From contig CAZIOT010000004.1 in assembly GCA_964540965.1 (NCBI GenBank), positions 124,001 through 188,000 of the forward strand: a DNA stretch of 64,000 nt, given 5' to 3'. The translations under genes and the position numbers were made by a program. Below the pieces are notes generated by a model. The model saw nothing but the letters and a program-made list of their open reading frames with translations, had not been told where the DNA came from and did not search any database. Positions 6,760-16,621 of this stretch are shown here, in pieces (the first letter of the stretch is position 1; each line of letters begins with the position of its first letter). The DNA is from JADYZU01 sp964540965. GTDB taxonomy: Bacteria; Pseudomonadota; Alphaproteobacteria; Rhodobacterales; Rhodobacteraceae.

Positions 6760-7989
6760 ATGCGGCGCGTCGTCGTCACCGGGATCGGCATCGTCTCGCC
6801 CATCGGCAATTCCGCGGCCGAGGTTGCGGCCGCGCTGAAGGCCGGCCGCTCGGGGGTCGAGTTTTCGCCGCAGATGGCGGAATACGGCTTTCGCAGCCAG
6901 GTGGCCGGCACGCTCAAGATCGACCCGGCCGAACATGTCGACAAGCGCAAGATGCGCTTCATGGGGCCGGGGGCGGCCTATTCCTATATCGCGATGGAAC
7001 AGGCGATCGCCGATGCCGGCCTGACCGAGGCCGAGGTCAGCCACGAACGCACCGGCGTCATCGCCGGATCGGGCGGGCCGTCGACCAGCGCGCTGTTCGC
7101 CGCGCATCAGGCGGTGCTGAACAGCGGCAGCCCCAAGAAGATCGGCCCCTTTGCGGTGCCGAAGGGCATGTGTTCTACGGTGGCGGCCAACCTGTCGACC
7201 GCGTTCCGGATCAAGGGGATGAGCTATTCCATCACCTCGGCCTGTTCGACCAGCCTGCATTGTATCGGCGCCGCGGCCGAACAGATCGCCATGGGCAAGC
7301 AGGATGTGATGTTCGCCGGCGGCGGCGAGGAGCTGGACTGGACGCTGTCCTGCCTGTTCGACGCGATGGGCGCGATGTCGTCGAAATACAATGACACGCC
7401 CGAACGCGCCTCGCGCGCCTTCGATGCCACGCGCGACGGCTTTGTCATCGCCGGCGGCGGCGGCATTGTCGTACTCGAGGATCTGGACCGCGCCCGCGCC
7501 CGCGGCGCCCGGATCTATGCCGAAGTCACCGGCTTTGCCGCGACCAGCGACGGTCATGACATGGTGGCCCCCTCTGGCGAGGGCGGCGAACGCGCCATGC
7601 GGCTGGCCATGTCCACCCTGCCCCGTGACCGCACCATCAGCTATATCAACGCCCACGGCACCTCGACCCCGGTCGGCGATGTGGGCGAGGTCGAGGCGGT
7701 GCGCCGGGCCTTTGCCGGCCGGGTGCAGCCGCCGATATCCTCGACGAAAAGCATGACCGGCCATTCGCAGGGTGCCACCGGCGCGCAAGAGGCGATCTAT
7801 TGCCTGCTGATGCTGCGCGACGATTTCATCGCCCCCTCGATCAATGTCGAAACCCTCGACCCGGCGCTGCGGCCGGGCGAGATTGCGACGACACTGGTCG
7901 AAAACGCCGGGCTCGACACCGTGATGACCAATTCCTTCGGCTTTGGCGGCACCAACGGCTCCATGCTGCTGTCGCGACTTCAGGACTGA
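6760..7989 (+). CDS. fabB: Beta-ketoacyl-ACP synthase I FabB
   Basis: A 409-residue condensing enzyme that elongates acyl-ACPs, including cis-3-decenoyl-ACP made by FabA. The catalytic triad is visible: Cys in ITSACSTSLHC, His in NAHGTSTPVGD, His in KSMTGHSQGATG; the C-terminal GFGGTNGS loop is also present. AAGGAGG lies a few bases before ATG. It works with FabA and FabI encoded on either side. Confidence 0.97.
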   Translation: MRRVVVTGIGIVSPIGNSAAEVAAALKAGRSGVEFSPQMAEYGFRSQVAGTLKIDPAEHVDKRKMRFMGPGAAYSYIAMEQAIADAGLTEAEVSHERTGVIAGSGGPSTSALFAAHQAVLNSGSPKKIGPFAVPKGMCSTVAANLSTAFRIKGMSYSITSACSTSLHCIGAAAEQIAMGKQDVMFAGGGEELDWTLSCLFDAMGAMSSKYNDTPERASRAFDATRDGFVIAGGGGIVVLEDLDRARARGARIYAEVTGFAATSDGHDMVAPSGEGGERAMRLAMSTLPRDRTISYINAHGTSTPVGDVGEVEAVRRAFAGRVQPPISSTKSMTGHSQGATGAQEAIYCLLMLRDDFIAPSINVETLDPALRPGEIATTLVENAGLDTVMTNSFGFGGTNGSMLLSRLQD

Positions 7990-8011
7990 TTTTTCAGGAA
8001 AGTTCCTTCTC

Positions 8012-8800
8012 ATGGCTTTCGATCTGACAGGAAAACGCGCTCTGGTGATGGGCGTGGCCAATGACCGCTCCATCGCCTGGGGCATCGCGCGGGCCTTGCA
8101 TGCGGCGGGGGCGGAACTGGCCTTCACCTATCAAGGCGAGGCGTTCGGCAAGCGGGTGCAACCGCTCGCCGCCTCGCTGGGTTCCGATTTCCTGGTCGAC
8201 GCCGATGTGATGGACGACGACAGCCTCGACCGCGCCTTTGCCGCGGTGAAGGATCGCTGGGGCGGGCTCGACATTCTGGTCCATGCCATCGCCTATTCCG
8301 ACAAGGACGAGCTGACCGGGCGCTTCATCAACACCAGCCGGCAGAACTTTCGCAATTCGCTGTCGATCTCGTGCTTTTCGCTGATCGACGTCGCCCGCCG
8401 CGCGCATGAGCTGATGACGCCCGGCGCGTCGATCCTGACCCTGACCTATCAGGGATCGAACCGGGTGACGCCGAACTACAACGTGATGGGCGTGGCCAAG
8501 GCGGCGCTCGAGGCGGCGGTGCGTTATCTCGCCAACGACCTTGGGCCCGAGGGGATTCGTGTCAACGCCATCTCGCCCGGCCCGATGAAGACGCTGGCCG
8601 GTGCCGCCATCGGCGGGGCGCGGGCCACCTTCCGCCATACCGAGGCGAACGCGCCCTTGCGCGCCAATGCCACGCTTGACGCCATCGGCGGCACCGCGGT
8701 CTGGCTGTGTTCCGACGCCGGCGCCTGCACCACCGGCGAGGTCATCCTGGTCGACGGCGGGTTCCATGTTCTGGGCATGCCGCAGCCCGAGAACCTGTGA
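8012..8800 (+). CDS. fabI: Enoyl-ACP reductase FabI
   Basis: A 262-residue short-chain dehydrogenase-fold enzyme that reduces enoyl-ACP with NADH in the last step of each elongation round; the target of triclosan in homologues. The cofactor loop GVANDRSIAWGIA is at the N-terminus. The Tyr-x6-Lys catalytic pair is in PNYNVMGVAK, and SPGPMKTLA follows. The frame is open upstream into fabB, but MAFDLTGKRAL at 8012 fits the family start. It begins 22 bases after the fabB stop. Confidence 0.96.
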   Translation: MAFDLTGKRALVMGVANDRSIAWGIARALHAAGAELAFTYQGEAFGKRVQPLAASLGSDFLVDADVMDDDSLDRAFAAVKDRWGGLDILVHAIAYSDKDELTGRFINTSRQNFRNSLSISCFSLIDVARRAHELMTPGASILTLTYQGSNRVTPNYNVMGVAKAALEAAVRYLANDLGPEGIRVNAISPGPMKTLAGAAIGGARATFRHTEANAPLRANATLDAIGGTAVWLCSDAGACTTGEVILVDGGFHVLGMPQPENL

Positions 8801-8845
8801 CGCAACCTTGCGCGCGGCGGGCACCTGCGCTAGTCAGGCCGCGTC

Positions 8846-8919
8846 GCGGGTGTTGTGTAATGGTAAGACCCTAGCCTTCCAAGCTAGAGACACGGGTTCG
8901 ATTCCCGTCACCCGCTCCA
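8846..8919 (+). tRNA. tRNA-Gly (anticodon TCC)
   Basis: A full cloverleaf can be drawn. Acceptor stem GCGGGTG (8846-8852) pairs with CACCCGC (8909-8915), then T and encoded CCA (8917-8919). The anticodon stem CTAGC/GCTAG encloses CTTCCAA, giving anticodon TCC at 8878-8880. The T-arm is ACGGG-TTCGATT-CCCGT. It stands alone 45 bases after fabI. Confidence 0.97.
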
Positions 8920-8947
8920 GCCCCATCATTTCCGGACCGCGCCTGCC

Positions 8948-10142
<1,195 letters not shown>

Positions 10143-10153
<11 letters not shown>

Positions 10154-10865
10154 GACGTGGCCCCGCGCCGGCATTGTCCTGCGCATGGTCGCGGGTCACC
10201 TGCCCGTCGACGAATTCGACCATGCGCCCGGCATAGGCGGCCATGTCGGGTTCATGCGTGACCATGACGATGGTCTGGCCCGATCCGCGGTTCAGGTCGC
10301 GCAGAAAGCCCATGATCTCGTGGCTGCGATGGGTGTCCAGCGCCCCGGTCGGTTCATCGGCAAGGATCACCTTCGATCCGCCGGCAAGGGCGCGGGCGAT
10401 GGCGACGCGCTGTTGCTGGCCGCCCGACAGTTGCGAGGGGTCATGCCCCTCGCGCCCCTTCAGGCCCACCCGGTCCAGCGCCGCCTGCGCCATGGCGATG
10501 CGTTCGTCGCGCGGCACCCGTTTGTAGATCAGGGGCAGTTCGACATTTTCCAGCGCGGTCATCCGCGGCAGCAGGTTGAAGCCCTGGAAGATGAAGCCAA
10601 GGTAGTGCCGGCGAAGCAGCGCGCGGGCGTCCCGGTCCAGCGTCCCGACCGCCGCGCCCGCGAACAGGTAGTCGCCCCTGGTCGGCCGGTCGAGGCAGCC
10701 GATGATGTTCATGGCCGAGGATTTCCCCGACCCCGACGGCCCCATGACGGCAACGAATTCGCCCTCGGCAATGGTCAGGTCGACGCCGCGCAGGGCATGG
10801 ACCAGCGCCTCACCCGCGCCATAGCTGCGCCAGACGCCGCGGAATTCGATCAGCGGCGCCGCCAT
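10143..10865 (-). CDS. MacB/LolD-type ABC transporter ATPase
   Basis: A 240-residue nucleotide-binding subunit. Walker A is GPSGSGKSS, the Q-loop region FQGFNLLP, signature LSGGQQQR, Walker B VILADEPTGALD and the switch His is in MVTHEPD. It is sandwiched between the adaptor gene (stop one base before its ATG) and the permease gene (overlapping), so the three are translated together. The LolD/MacB class is indicated by the SGSGKSSAMNIIGCLDRP segment. Confidence 0.93.
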
Positions 10866-12125
10866 TCAACCCGGCCTTTCGCCACTGCGCTGGCCGGTGA
10901 TGACCAGATCCCCGGCCGCCAGATCGTCGGACGTGACCACGGTTCGGCTGCCGTCGCTGTCGCCGATGGCGACCTCGACCCGCACCGCCCTGTCGCCGCG
11001 CAGCACCCAGACCGAGCGGCCATCCGCCGTCCCCGCCTGTTCGCGCGGGCGCGAGGGCATGACAAGGCCGGCAAGCCCGCCGGGGCCGCCGCCGCCCTGC
11101 GGCGCCACCCGCGGCGGCGCATAGCGCAGCGCGGCATTGGGCACCGACAGCACGCCTTCGGTGCGGGCGACGGTAATCGTCGCGGTCGCGGTCATGCCGG
11201 GGCGCAAAAGCGCCTCGGAATTCTCGACCGCCAGCACCGCCTTGTAGGTGACGACGCCATCGGTGGTTTCCGGCGCAAAGCGCACCGACACGACCTGCGC
11301 GGGAAAGCTGCGGCCCGGAAAGGCATCGACGGTGAAACTTGCCGGCTGGTCGGCGGCGACGCGGCCGATATCGGCCTCGGCCACATCGACCTGCACTTCC
11401 ATCCGCCGCAGATCCTCGGCCAGCGTGAACAGGACCGAGGCGGCCGAGGTACCGCCGACGATCTGCCCGGCCTCGGCCTGCCGGTCCAGCACCACGCCGT
11501 CGATGGGCGAGCGGATCACCGCCTTGCCCTCGTCCGCCCGCGCCAGTTCAAGGTTCGAGCGCGCCAGCCGCAATTCGGCCTCGGCCATGGCGCGGGCGGC
11601 GACGGCGCGGTCATGCGCGCTTTGGGCGGCGATCAGGGTCTGGTGGGTGGTGACGCCGCGCTGGTCAAGCTCCTGCTGGGCGGTCAGGGTGGTCAGCGCC
11701 TCGGTCACGCTGGCTTCGGCCTGCATCAGCCCGGCCTCGGCGCGGGTCAGCTGCGCCTCGGCGGTGGCGACCTCGGCGGCAAGTTTGGTGGTGTCAAGGC
11801 GGGCAAGCTCCTGCCCGGCGGTCACGGTATCGTTGAAATCGACGCTGATGCTGGCGATGGTGCCCGACAGTTCGGACGAAATGTCGACCTGCGTCGTCGG
11901 CTGTACGGTGCCGGTGGCGGTCACCGTGACCTCGATGGCGCCTTCGGTGACGGGTTCGCTCAGATAGGTCACGGTGCTGACCGGGGCGGCGGTGCTGTCC
12001 TGATACCACCAGCCGGCCGCGCCGCCGGCGGCGATCAGCAGGACCAGCAGCCAGACGATCCGCCGCCGGCGCCGGCGCCGCCGCGCGCCCTTGAGCATCC
12101 GTGTCAGATCGTCGCCATCGGTCAT
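10866..12125 (-). CDS. MacA/HlyD-type periplasmic adaptor
   Basis: A 419-residue membrane-fusion protein. A very basic N-terminus (ARRRRRRRR) is followed by one membrane helix (IVWLLVLLIAAGGAAGWWY). Then come a biotinyl/lipoyl half-motif (VQPTTQVDISSELSG), an alpha-helical hairpin rich in Ala, Glu and Gln (about residues 100-200), and the second half-motif (VIRSPIDGVVLDR), then beta-barrel segments. It links the MacB-like pump to an outer-membrane channel, not encoded here. The start at 12125 (MTDGDDLTRML) is favoured by GGGGAG six bases upstream. First gene of a three-gene operon. Confidence 0.9.
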   Translation of the reverse strand: MTDGDDLTRMLKGARRRRRRRRIVWLLVLLIAAGGAAGWWYQDSTAAPVSTVTYLSEPVTEGAIEVTVTATGTVQPTTQVDISSELSGTIASISVDFNDTVTAGQELARLDTTKLAAEVATAEAQLTRAEAGLMQAEASVTEALTTLTAQQELDQRGVTTHQTLIAAQSAHDRAVAARAMAEAELRLARSNLELARADEGKAVIRSPIDGVVLDRQAEAGQIVGGTSAASVLFTLAEDLRRMEVQVDVAEADIGRVAADQPASFTVDAFPGRSFPAQVVSVRFAPETTDGVVTYKAVLAVENSEALLRPGMTATATITVARTEGVLSVPNAALRYAPPRVAPQGGGGPGGLAGLVMPSRPREQAGTADGRSVWVLRGDRAVRVEVAIGDSDGSRTVVTSDDLAAGDLVITGQRSGERPG

Positions 12126-12238
12126 CCGCATCTCCCCGTCATGGCCTTTCAACGCGCAGCCATCGGGGTTCCGTCGCGCCGGCGCAAGTTTTTTTCTGTC
12201 GCCCTGCTGCGGCCCATCGGCCGGGGCCGGCCTTCGCT

Positions 12239-13468
12239 CTAGCGCCGCGCCGTCAGCACGACAGTGCCATCGGCAGACGCCAAGAGCAGCGCGCCGCTGT
12301 CGTCGATGCGATAGGTCGCAACCTGCGTCAGCGCCGTCAGGAAAGCCTGTTCCAGATTCATCAGCGCCTCGGGGCAGGCCATGCGGGTGACGGCGGCGGG
12401 GCCGAAGGTCAAGGCATCGCCCTCGGTGGTATAGCCACCCGTCCAGCGGTTGCAGCCCCCGGCGCCAAAGGCGCGGCCATCGGCGCCAAAGGTCAGCGTG
12501 ACATGGGCGCTGTCGATGATACCGCCGCCGCCGATATCCTCGACCCGCCATTCGGCGCCCTGCAGCCCCGGCAGGGGATCGCCGCCGCAGCCGACCAGCA
12601 CCTCGTCGCCCATCGTCATCTCCACCCGTTCGGGATAATCGCGCGCCCCCGCCTCGCACAGGATCGAGGTGACGCGGACCAGCGGCCCGCCGGGGTCGAG
12701 CGGGCCAAGCCGCACCGCGCCTTCGGCCCAGACCGGCGGCGACAGGCGGCCTTCGCTTACCCCGTCCGCTTGCGTCAGGACGTAGGACACGCCGCCCTGA
12801 AAGCCGTTCTGGTTGCCGGTCATCACCATGTCCCAGCCGGCGCCGCGCACGGCATAGGTCCTGGCAGCCGCCGGCGCGCAGGCGATTTCATCGCCGCCGA
12901 TACCCAGTTGCGCCGCGCCGTCCCGCGTCCAGAACCACAGGCCGGAATCATCCGCGGCGACATAGCGCGCGCCCGCCTCGGCCTCGGCCGCGGTCAGGGT
13001 ATGGCGTTCGCCGTCGATCACCAGACGGATTTCCTGTTCCGGCGCGCCCGGGACAAGGCCCGAGACGACCTCTCGCCCGCCGCAATCAAGGCGCATGGCA
13101 AAGGACAACGGCTCGTCCGCCCGCAACGCGACATCGCCCAGAGTGACCGCCCCCTGCCCCGCCGGCACCGCCAGCGGGCCGGTCGTCCAGCGTTGCAGCC
13201 CGGCGCCCTCGCCACCGATCAGCGCGAGAGAGACCTGCGCCGCCACGCCCGGCGGAATCTCGAGCAGGAAGGCAACTGCCGGCCCGCCGTCCTGCCAGGT
13301 CTCGGCCAGAAGGGCGCCCAGGGGCCCCCGCGCCTCGACCCCCAGCCTTGCGCCAATGGGCAGGTCGGCACCCCCGGGCAGGACCGCGGTGCCGGTCAGG
13401 GGGCGCAAGTCCTCGGCCCCCGCCGGCAGGGCGAAAAGCGCAAGGCAAAGGGCAAGGACCGACCGCAT
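12239..13468 (-). CDS. Secreted multi-domain META/YbaY-like protein
   Basis: A 409-residue exported protein. After a signal peptide (MRSVLALCLALFALPAGA) it has three or four small modules. The first is a YbaY-like beta-sandwich (about residues 20-115). Next is an MliC-like segment containing ARYVAADDSGLWFWTRDG, the pattern of lysozyme-inhibitor domains. A stretch with VGCGGDPLPGL follows, then a C-terminal META domain with AGGCNRWTGGY and MACPEALMNLEQAFL (about 315-409). META proteins such as HslJ are heat-shock or stress envelope proteins. Function here is unknown; protection of the envelope is a reasonable guess. Confidence 0.8.
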   Translation of the reverse strand: MRSVLALCLALFALPAGAEDLRPLTGTAVLPGGADLPIGARLGVEARGPLGALLAETWQDGGPAVAFLLEIPPGVAAQVSLALIGGEGAGLQRWTTGPLAVPAGQGAVTLGDVALRADEPLSFAMRLDCGGREVVSGLVPGAPEQEIRLVIDGERHTLTAAEAEAGARYVAADDSGLWFWTRDGAAQLGIGGDEIACAPAAARTYAVRGAGWDMVMTGNQNGFQGGVSYVLTQADGVSEGRLSPPVWAEGAVRLGPLDPGGPLVRVTSILCEAGARDYPERVEMTMGDEVLVGCGGDPLPGLQGAEWRVEDIGGGGIIDSAHVTLTFGADGRAFGAGGCNRWTGGYTTEGDALTFGPAAVTRMACPEALMNLEQAFLTALTQVATYRIDDSGALLLASADGTVVLTARR

Positions 13469-13488
13469 GACGCCCCCCGGAAACGGCA

Positions 13489-13515
13489 CCGGCCCGCAGG
13501 ATAGCTGCGGGCCGG
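13489..13515 (-). terminator. Stem-loop after the 5'-nucleotidase gene
   Basis: An 11-bp perfect stem (CCGGCCCGCAG and CTGCGGGCCGG, 5-base loop), 21 bases after the nucleotidase stop. Only a weak T-run (GTTTCC) follows, so it is a probable but not classical terminator. Confidence 0.6.
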
Positions 13516-13535
13516 GCCAAGACCAGATGGAAACG

Positions 13536-15098
13536 TCAGGGATTCATCACGATCCGCCCATCGGTATAGGGCGTGTAGGGGCCCTGCGCCGCCATGTATT
13601 CCGCCACCACATCGGCAAGATCGGGGCCGAAGTCATAGGCATTGGCCGCCTCGACGAACATGGCGAAACCGTCGCCGCCGTTGCGGACGTAGTTGTTCGA
13701 CACCACACCATAGGTCGCCGCCGGATCGATCGGCTGGCCGCCGACCATGATGTCGGACACCCGCGAACCCGGCGGGTTCGACAGGGTGACGGCATAGGTC
13801 ATCCCCGCGACCTGCAGGAAGCGGCCGGCCGTATCCTCGATCTGGCTGGCGCCGTTTTCCATCGCGTCGATCAGCTGCTGGCCCGAGACCTGGAAGGTCG
13901 ACAGCGTGTTCTGGAACGGCAGCACGGTCAGCACCTCGCCCATCGTCACCGGCCCGGCGTCGATCGAGGCGCGCAACCCGCCGGAATTGGCCAGCGCGAT
14001 CTGCACGCCCTGATCGGCGACGCGGGCCAGCATGGCATCGGCGACAAGGTTGCCCATCGAACATTCCATGACGCGGCAGACATCGCGGTTGCCCTCGATG
14101 GCGTCGGTCGATTCGGCGACGACCTCGTTGCGGATCTCGTCAAGCGGCACCGCCAGTTCCTGGATGCGGGCGATGACGGCGGCATCCTCGGTGACCGCGG
14201 CATCCATCAGCACGGGTTCGCCCACCGCCGCCGTGACATTGCCCGCGTCGTCAAAGGTCACGTTCAGCTCGCCCAGGAACTTGCCATAGGCATAGGCCTG
14301 CACGATGGCGGTGCTGCCGACCATCACCGGATAGGGCCCCTTGGCGCCTTCCTGCACGTTCGACAGCAGCGAATTGTCGTGGCCGCCGACGATGACATCG
14401 ACGCCGGTGGTGGCGGCGGCGACCTCCATGTCGACGTTGAGACCCGAGTGCGACAGCACGATGATCTTGTTGACGCCCTGCGCGGTCAGCTCGTCGACCT
14501 GGGCCTGCACCGCATCGGCGGGCGGGGTGAAGATCACGTTCGGACCGGGCGAGGCAAGCTCGTCGGTGTCGATGGGCGTCAGGCCGATCAGGCCGATCTG
14601 TTCGCCGCCGACCTCGATCACCGTCGATTTCAGGATGCGGTCGGCCAGAAGCGGCTCCTGGCTGACATCGGCATTCGACATCAGGATCGGGAATTCGATG
14701 GCATCGACAAAGCCGGCCAGAACCTCGGGGCCGTCGTCGAATTCGTGGTTGCCCACGGTCATCGCGTCATAGCCAAGCAGGTTCATGAACTCGGCCGTCA
14801 TCGTGCCCTTGTAGTAGGTATAGAAAAGCGTGCCCTGGAACTGGTCGCCGCCATCGACAAGGATGGTGTTTTCATGGCGGGCGCGGGCGTCGTTGATCGC
14901 GGTGATCAGCCGGGCCGAACCGCCAAAGCATTCGCCGGCGGAATTGTCCTCGGGCGCGCAGGTCGAATCGGATCCGGTGATCGGCTCGAACCGGTCGTGG
15001 AAATCGTTGGTGTGCAGGATGGTCAGGTCAAAATCGGCGCTGGCGACCGAGGCGGCAAGCGCCAGCGAACAGGTGGTGAGGAACAGGCGGCAATACAT
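13536..15098 (-). CDS. Periplasmic 5'-nucleotidase/metallophosphatase (UshA family)
   Basis: A 520-residue exported enzyme that releases phosphate from nucleotides or related esters. Signal peptide residues 1-21 end SVASA. The metallophosphatase domain shows ILHTNDFHDRFEP, VDGGDQFQGT, VGNHEFDDG, MSNADVS and VGGHDNS. The C-terminal 5'-nucleotidase domain shows NSGGLRASID, VLPFQNTLS and NYVRNGGDGFAMF, the nucleotide-binding segment. AAGGAG lies nine bases before ATG. It stands alone, with a Pho-box-like sequence upstream, so phosphate scavenging is the likely role. Confidence 0.93.
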   Translation of the reverse strand: MYCRLFLTTCSLALAASVASADFDLTILHTNDFHDRFEPITGSDSTCAPEDNSAGECFGGSARLITAINDARARHENTILVDGGDQFQGTLFYTYYKGTMTAEFMNLLGYDAMTVGNHEFDDGPEVLAGFVDAIEFPILMSNADVSQEPLLADRILKSTVIEVGGEQIGLIGLTPIDTDELASPGPNVIFTPPADAVQAQVDELTAQGVNKIIVLSHSGLNVDMEVAAATTGVDVIVGGHDNSLLSNVQEGAKGPYPVMVGSTAIVQAYAYGKFLGELNVTFDDAGNVTAAVGEPVLMDAAVTEDAAVIARIQELAVPLDEIRNEVVAESTDAIEGNRDVCRVMECSMGNLVADAMLARVADQGVQIALANSGGLRASIDAGPVTMGEVLTVLPFQNTLSTFQVSGQQLIDAMENGASQIEDTAGRFLQVAGMTYAVTLSNPPGSRVSDIMVGGQPIDPAATYGVVSNNYVRNGGDGFAMFVEAANAYDFGPDLADVVAEYMAAQGPYTPYTDGRIVMNP

Positions 15099-15120
15099 TT
15101 CGGCGACTCCTTTTCAATCC

Positions 15121-15158
15121 ATGACAGCATCGTGACAAACCCTGCCCCGCCCTGTCAA
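15121..15158 (-). promoter_or_regulatory. Candidate promoter and Pho box of the 5'-nucleotidase gene
   Basis: On the minus strand a perfect -35-like TTGACA (15158-15153) is followed, 18 bases on, by CACGAT (15134-15129). Overlapping it is TTGTCAC-GATG-CTGTCAT (15138-15121), a good match to the PhoB box layout in the same orientation as the gene. If PhoB activates, the transcript must start very close to the coding region; that geometry is a reason for caution. Confidence 0.4.
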
Positions 15159-15245
15159 ACCGCGTCGGCACTGTTTCGCGCGGCAATGCAACGCCGTCAT
15201 GTCAGGGGCGCTTGACCGGGGCGCCGCGGCCGGGCAACAGGGGCC

Positions 15246-15578
15246 ATGCTGATCTTCAAGATATTCCGCAGCCCCGAATGGGACGCGATGCAGGCCGATG
15301 GCTCGACCGCCGGGGCGCCTGTCGACCTGGCTGATGGCTATATCCACTTTTCCACCGCCGAGACCGTGGCCGCGACTGCCGCGAAATATTTCGCCGGGGT
15401 CGAGGGGTTGTGGCTGATCGCCGCCGAGGCCGAGGCGATGAAGGCCGACCTGCACTGGGAACCGGCGCGCGACACGCTGTTCCCGCATCTCTACCGGCCG
15501 TTTCGCATGGATGATGTGGTCTGGGCGCGGCCCTTGCCGGTGGTCGATGGGGCACACCGCTTTCCGGGCCTCGCATGA
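15246..15578 (+). CDS. DUF952 family protein
   Basis: A 110-residue cytoplasmic protein of the DUF952 family, of unknown activity. Typical segments are IFKIFRSPEW at the start, DGYIHFSTAETV near residue 32, and FPHLYRPF near 80. The family fold resembles ADP-ribose/NAD-binding small domains, but no reaction is assigned. Its stop overlaps the pyrD start in ATGA, so the two are translationally coupled. Confidence 0.9.
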   Translation: MLIFKIFRSPEWDAMQADGSTAGAPVDLADGYIHFSTAETVAATAAKYFAGVEGLWLIAAEAEAMKADLHWEPARDTLFPHLYRPFRMDDVVWARPLPVVDGAHRFPGLA

Positions 15579-16621
15579 TCCAGACACTTGGCGCCTGGGC
15601 CCTGCGCCGGCTTGACCCGGAAACCGGGCACGGCCTTGCCCTGCGGGCGCTGCAACTGGGGCTGGGGCCCCGCGGCGAGCCGGTGACATCGCCGCGGCTG
15701 GCGACCACGGTGGCCGGGTTAACGCTGCCCAATCCGGTCGGCCTTGCCGCCGGGTTCGACAAGAATGCCGTGGCGCTGCAAGGGCTTGCCCGCTGCGGGT
15801 TCGGCTTTGTCGAGGTCGGGGCCACCACGCCGCGGCCGCAGCCCGGCAATCCGCGGCCGCGGCTGTTCCGGCTGGCCGAGGATCGCGCGGTCATCAACCG
15901 CTTCGGCTTCAACAATGCCGGGATGGAGGCGATGGCGGCCCGGCTGGCCACCCGCCCCGCCGGCATGGTGCTGGGCCTGAACCTTGGGGCGAACAAGGAC
16001 AGCGCCGACCGCGCCGGCGATTTCGCCGCCGTTCTGGGGCGTTGCGGCGACCATCTGGATTTCGCGACGGTCAATGTCTCCTCGCCGAATACCGAACGGC
16101 TGCGCGACCTTCAGGGCGCCGCGGCGCTGTCGGCGCTGCTGTCCGGCGTGATGGAGGCGCGGGCCGGTCTGGGGCGGCGGGTGCCGGTGTTCCTCAAGAT
16201 CGCGCCGGATCTGGATGCCGCGGCCCTGGCCGAAATCGCCGGGGTGGCAGAGGCGCAGGGCGTGGACGCGATCATCGCCACCAATACCACCCTGTCGCGC
16301 GAAGGTTTGAAAAGTGCAAGTCGCGACGAAAAGGGCGGCCTTTCGGGGGCGCCATTGTTCGAAAAGTCCACGCGGGTTCTCGCGCAGCTTTCGGCCCTGA
16401 CGCAGATCCCGCTGATCGGCGTCGGCGGTGTCGCCAGCGCGGAACAGGCCTATGCCAAGATCCGTGCCGGCGCCTCGGCGGTGCAGCTTTATTCCGCGCT
16501 AGTCTATGACGGGATGGATCTGCCCGCCAGACTTGCCCGCGGTCTGGACGACCTGCTGGCGCGCGACGGCTTTGCCTCCGTCGCCGATGCGGTGGGCTGC
16601 GGCCGCGGCGACTGGCTTTAG
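15575..16621 (+). CDS. pyrD: Dihydroorotate dehydrogenase, quinone-linked (class 2)
   Basis: A 348-residue membrane-associated FMN enzyme that oxidises dihydroorotate to orotate and passes electrons to quinone, in pyrimidine synthesis. The N-terminal amphipathic extension (IQTLGAWALRRLDPETGH) marks class 2. FMN and substrate contacts show in GLAAGFDKNAV, NLGANKD, NVSSPNTERLRDLQ (with the catalytic Ser), IATNTTLSR and GVGGVASAEQA. It is coupled to the DUF952 gene and converges with the MATE gene, overlapping four bases. Confidence 0.97.
   Translation: MIQTLGAWALRRLDPETGHGLALRALQLGLGPRGEPVTSPRLATTVAGLTLPNPVGLAAGFDKNAVALQGLARCGFGFVEVGATTPRPQPGNPRPRLFRLAEDRAVINRFGFNNAGMEAMAARLATRPAGMVLGLNLGANKDSADRAGDFAAVLGRCGDHLDFATVNVSSPNTERLRDLQGAAALSALLSGVMEARAGLGRRVPVFLKIAPDLDAAALAEIAGVAEAQGVDAIIATNTTLSREGLKSASRDEKGGLSGAPLFEKSTRVLAQLSALTQIPLIGVGGVASAEQAYAKIRAGASAVQLYSALVYDGMDLPARLARGLDDLLARDGFASVADAVGCGRGDWL

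Noticed and set aside
13095..15215. A 706-codon open frame on the plus strand
   Set aside because: It mirrors the 5'-nucleotidase gene on the other strand; that gene's metal motifs and signal peptide are decisive.
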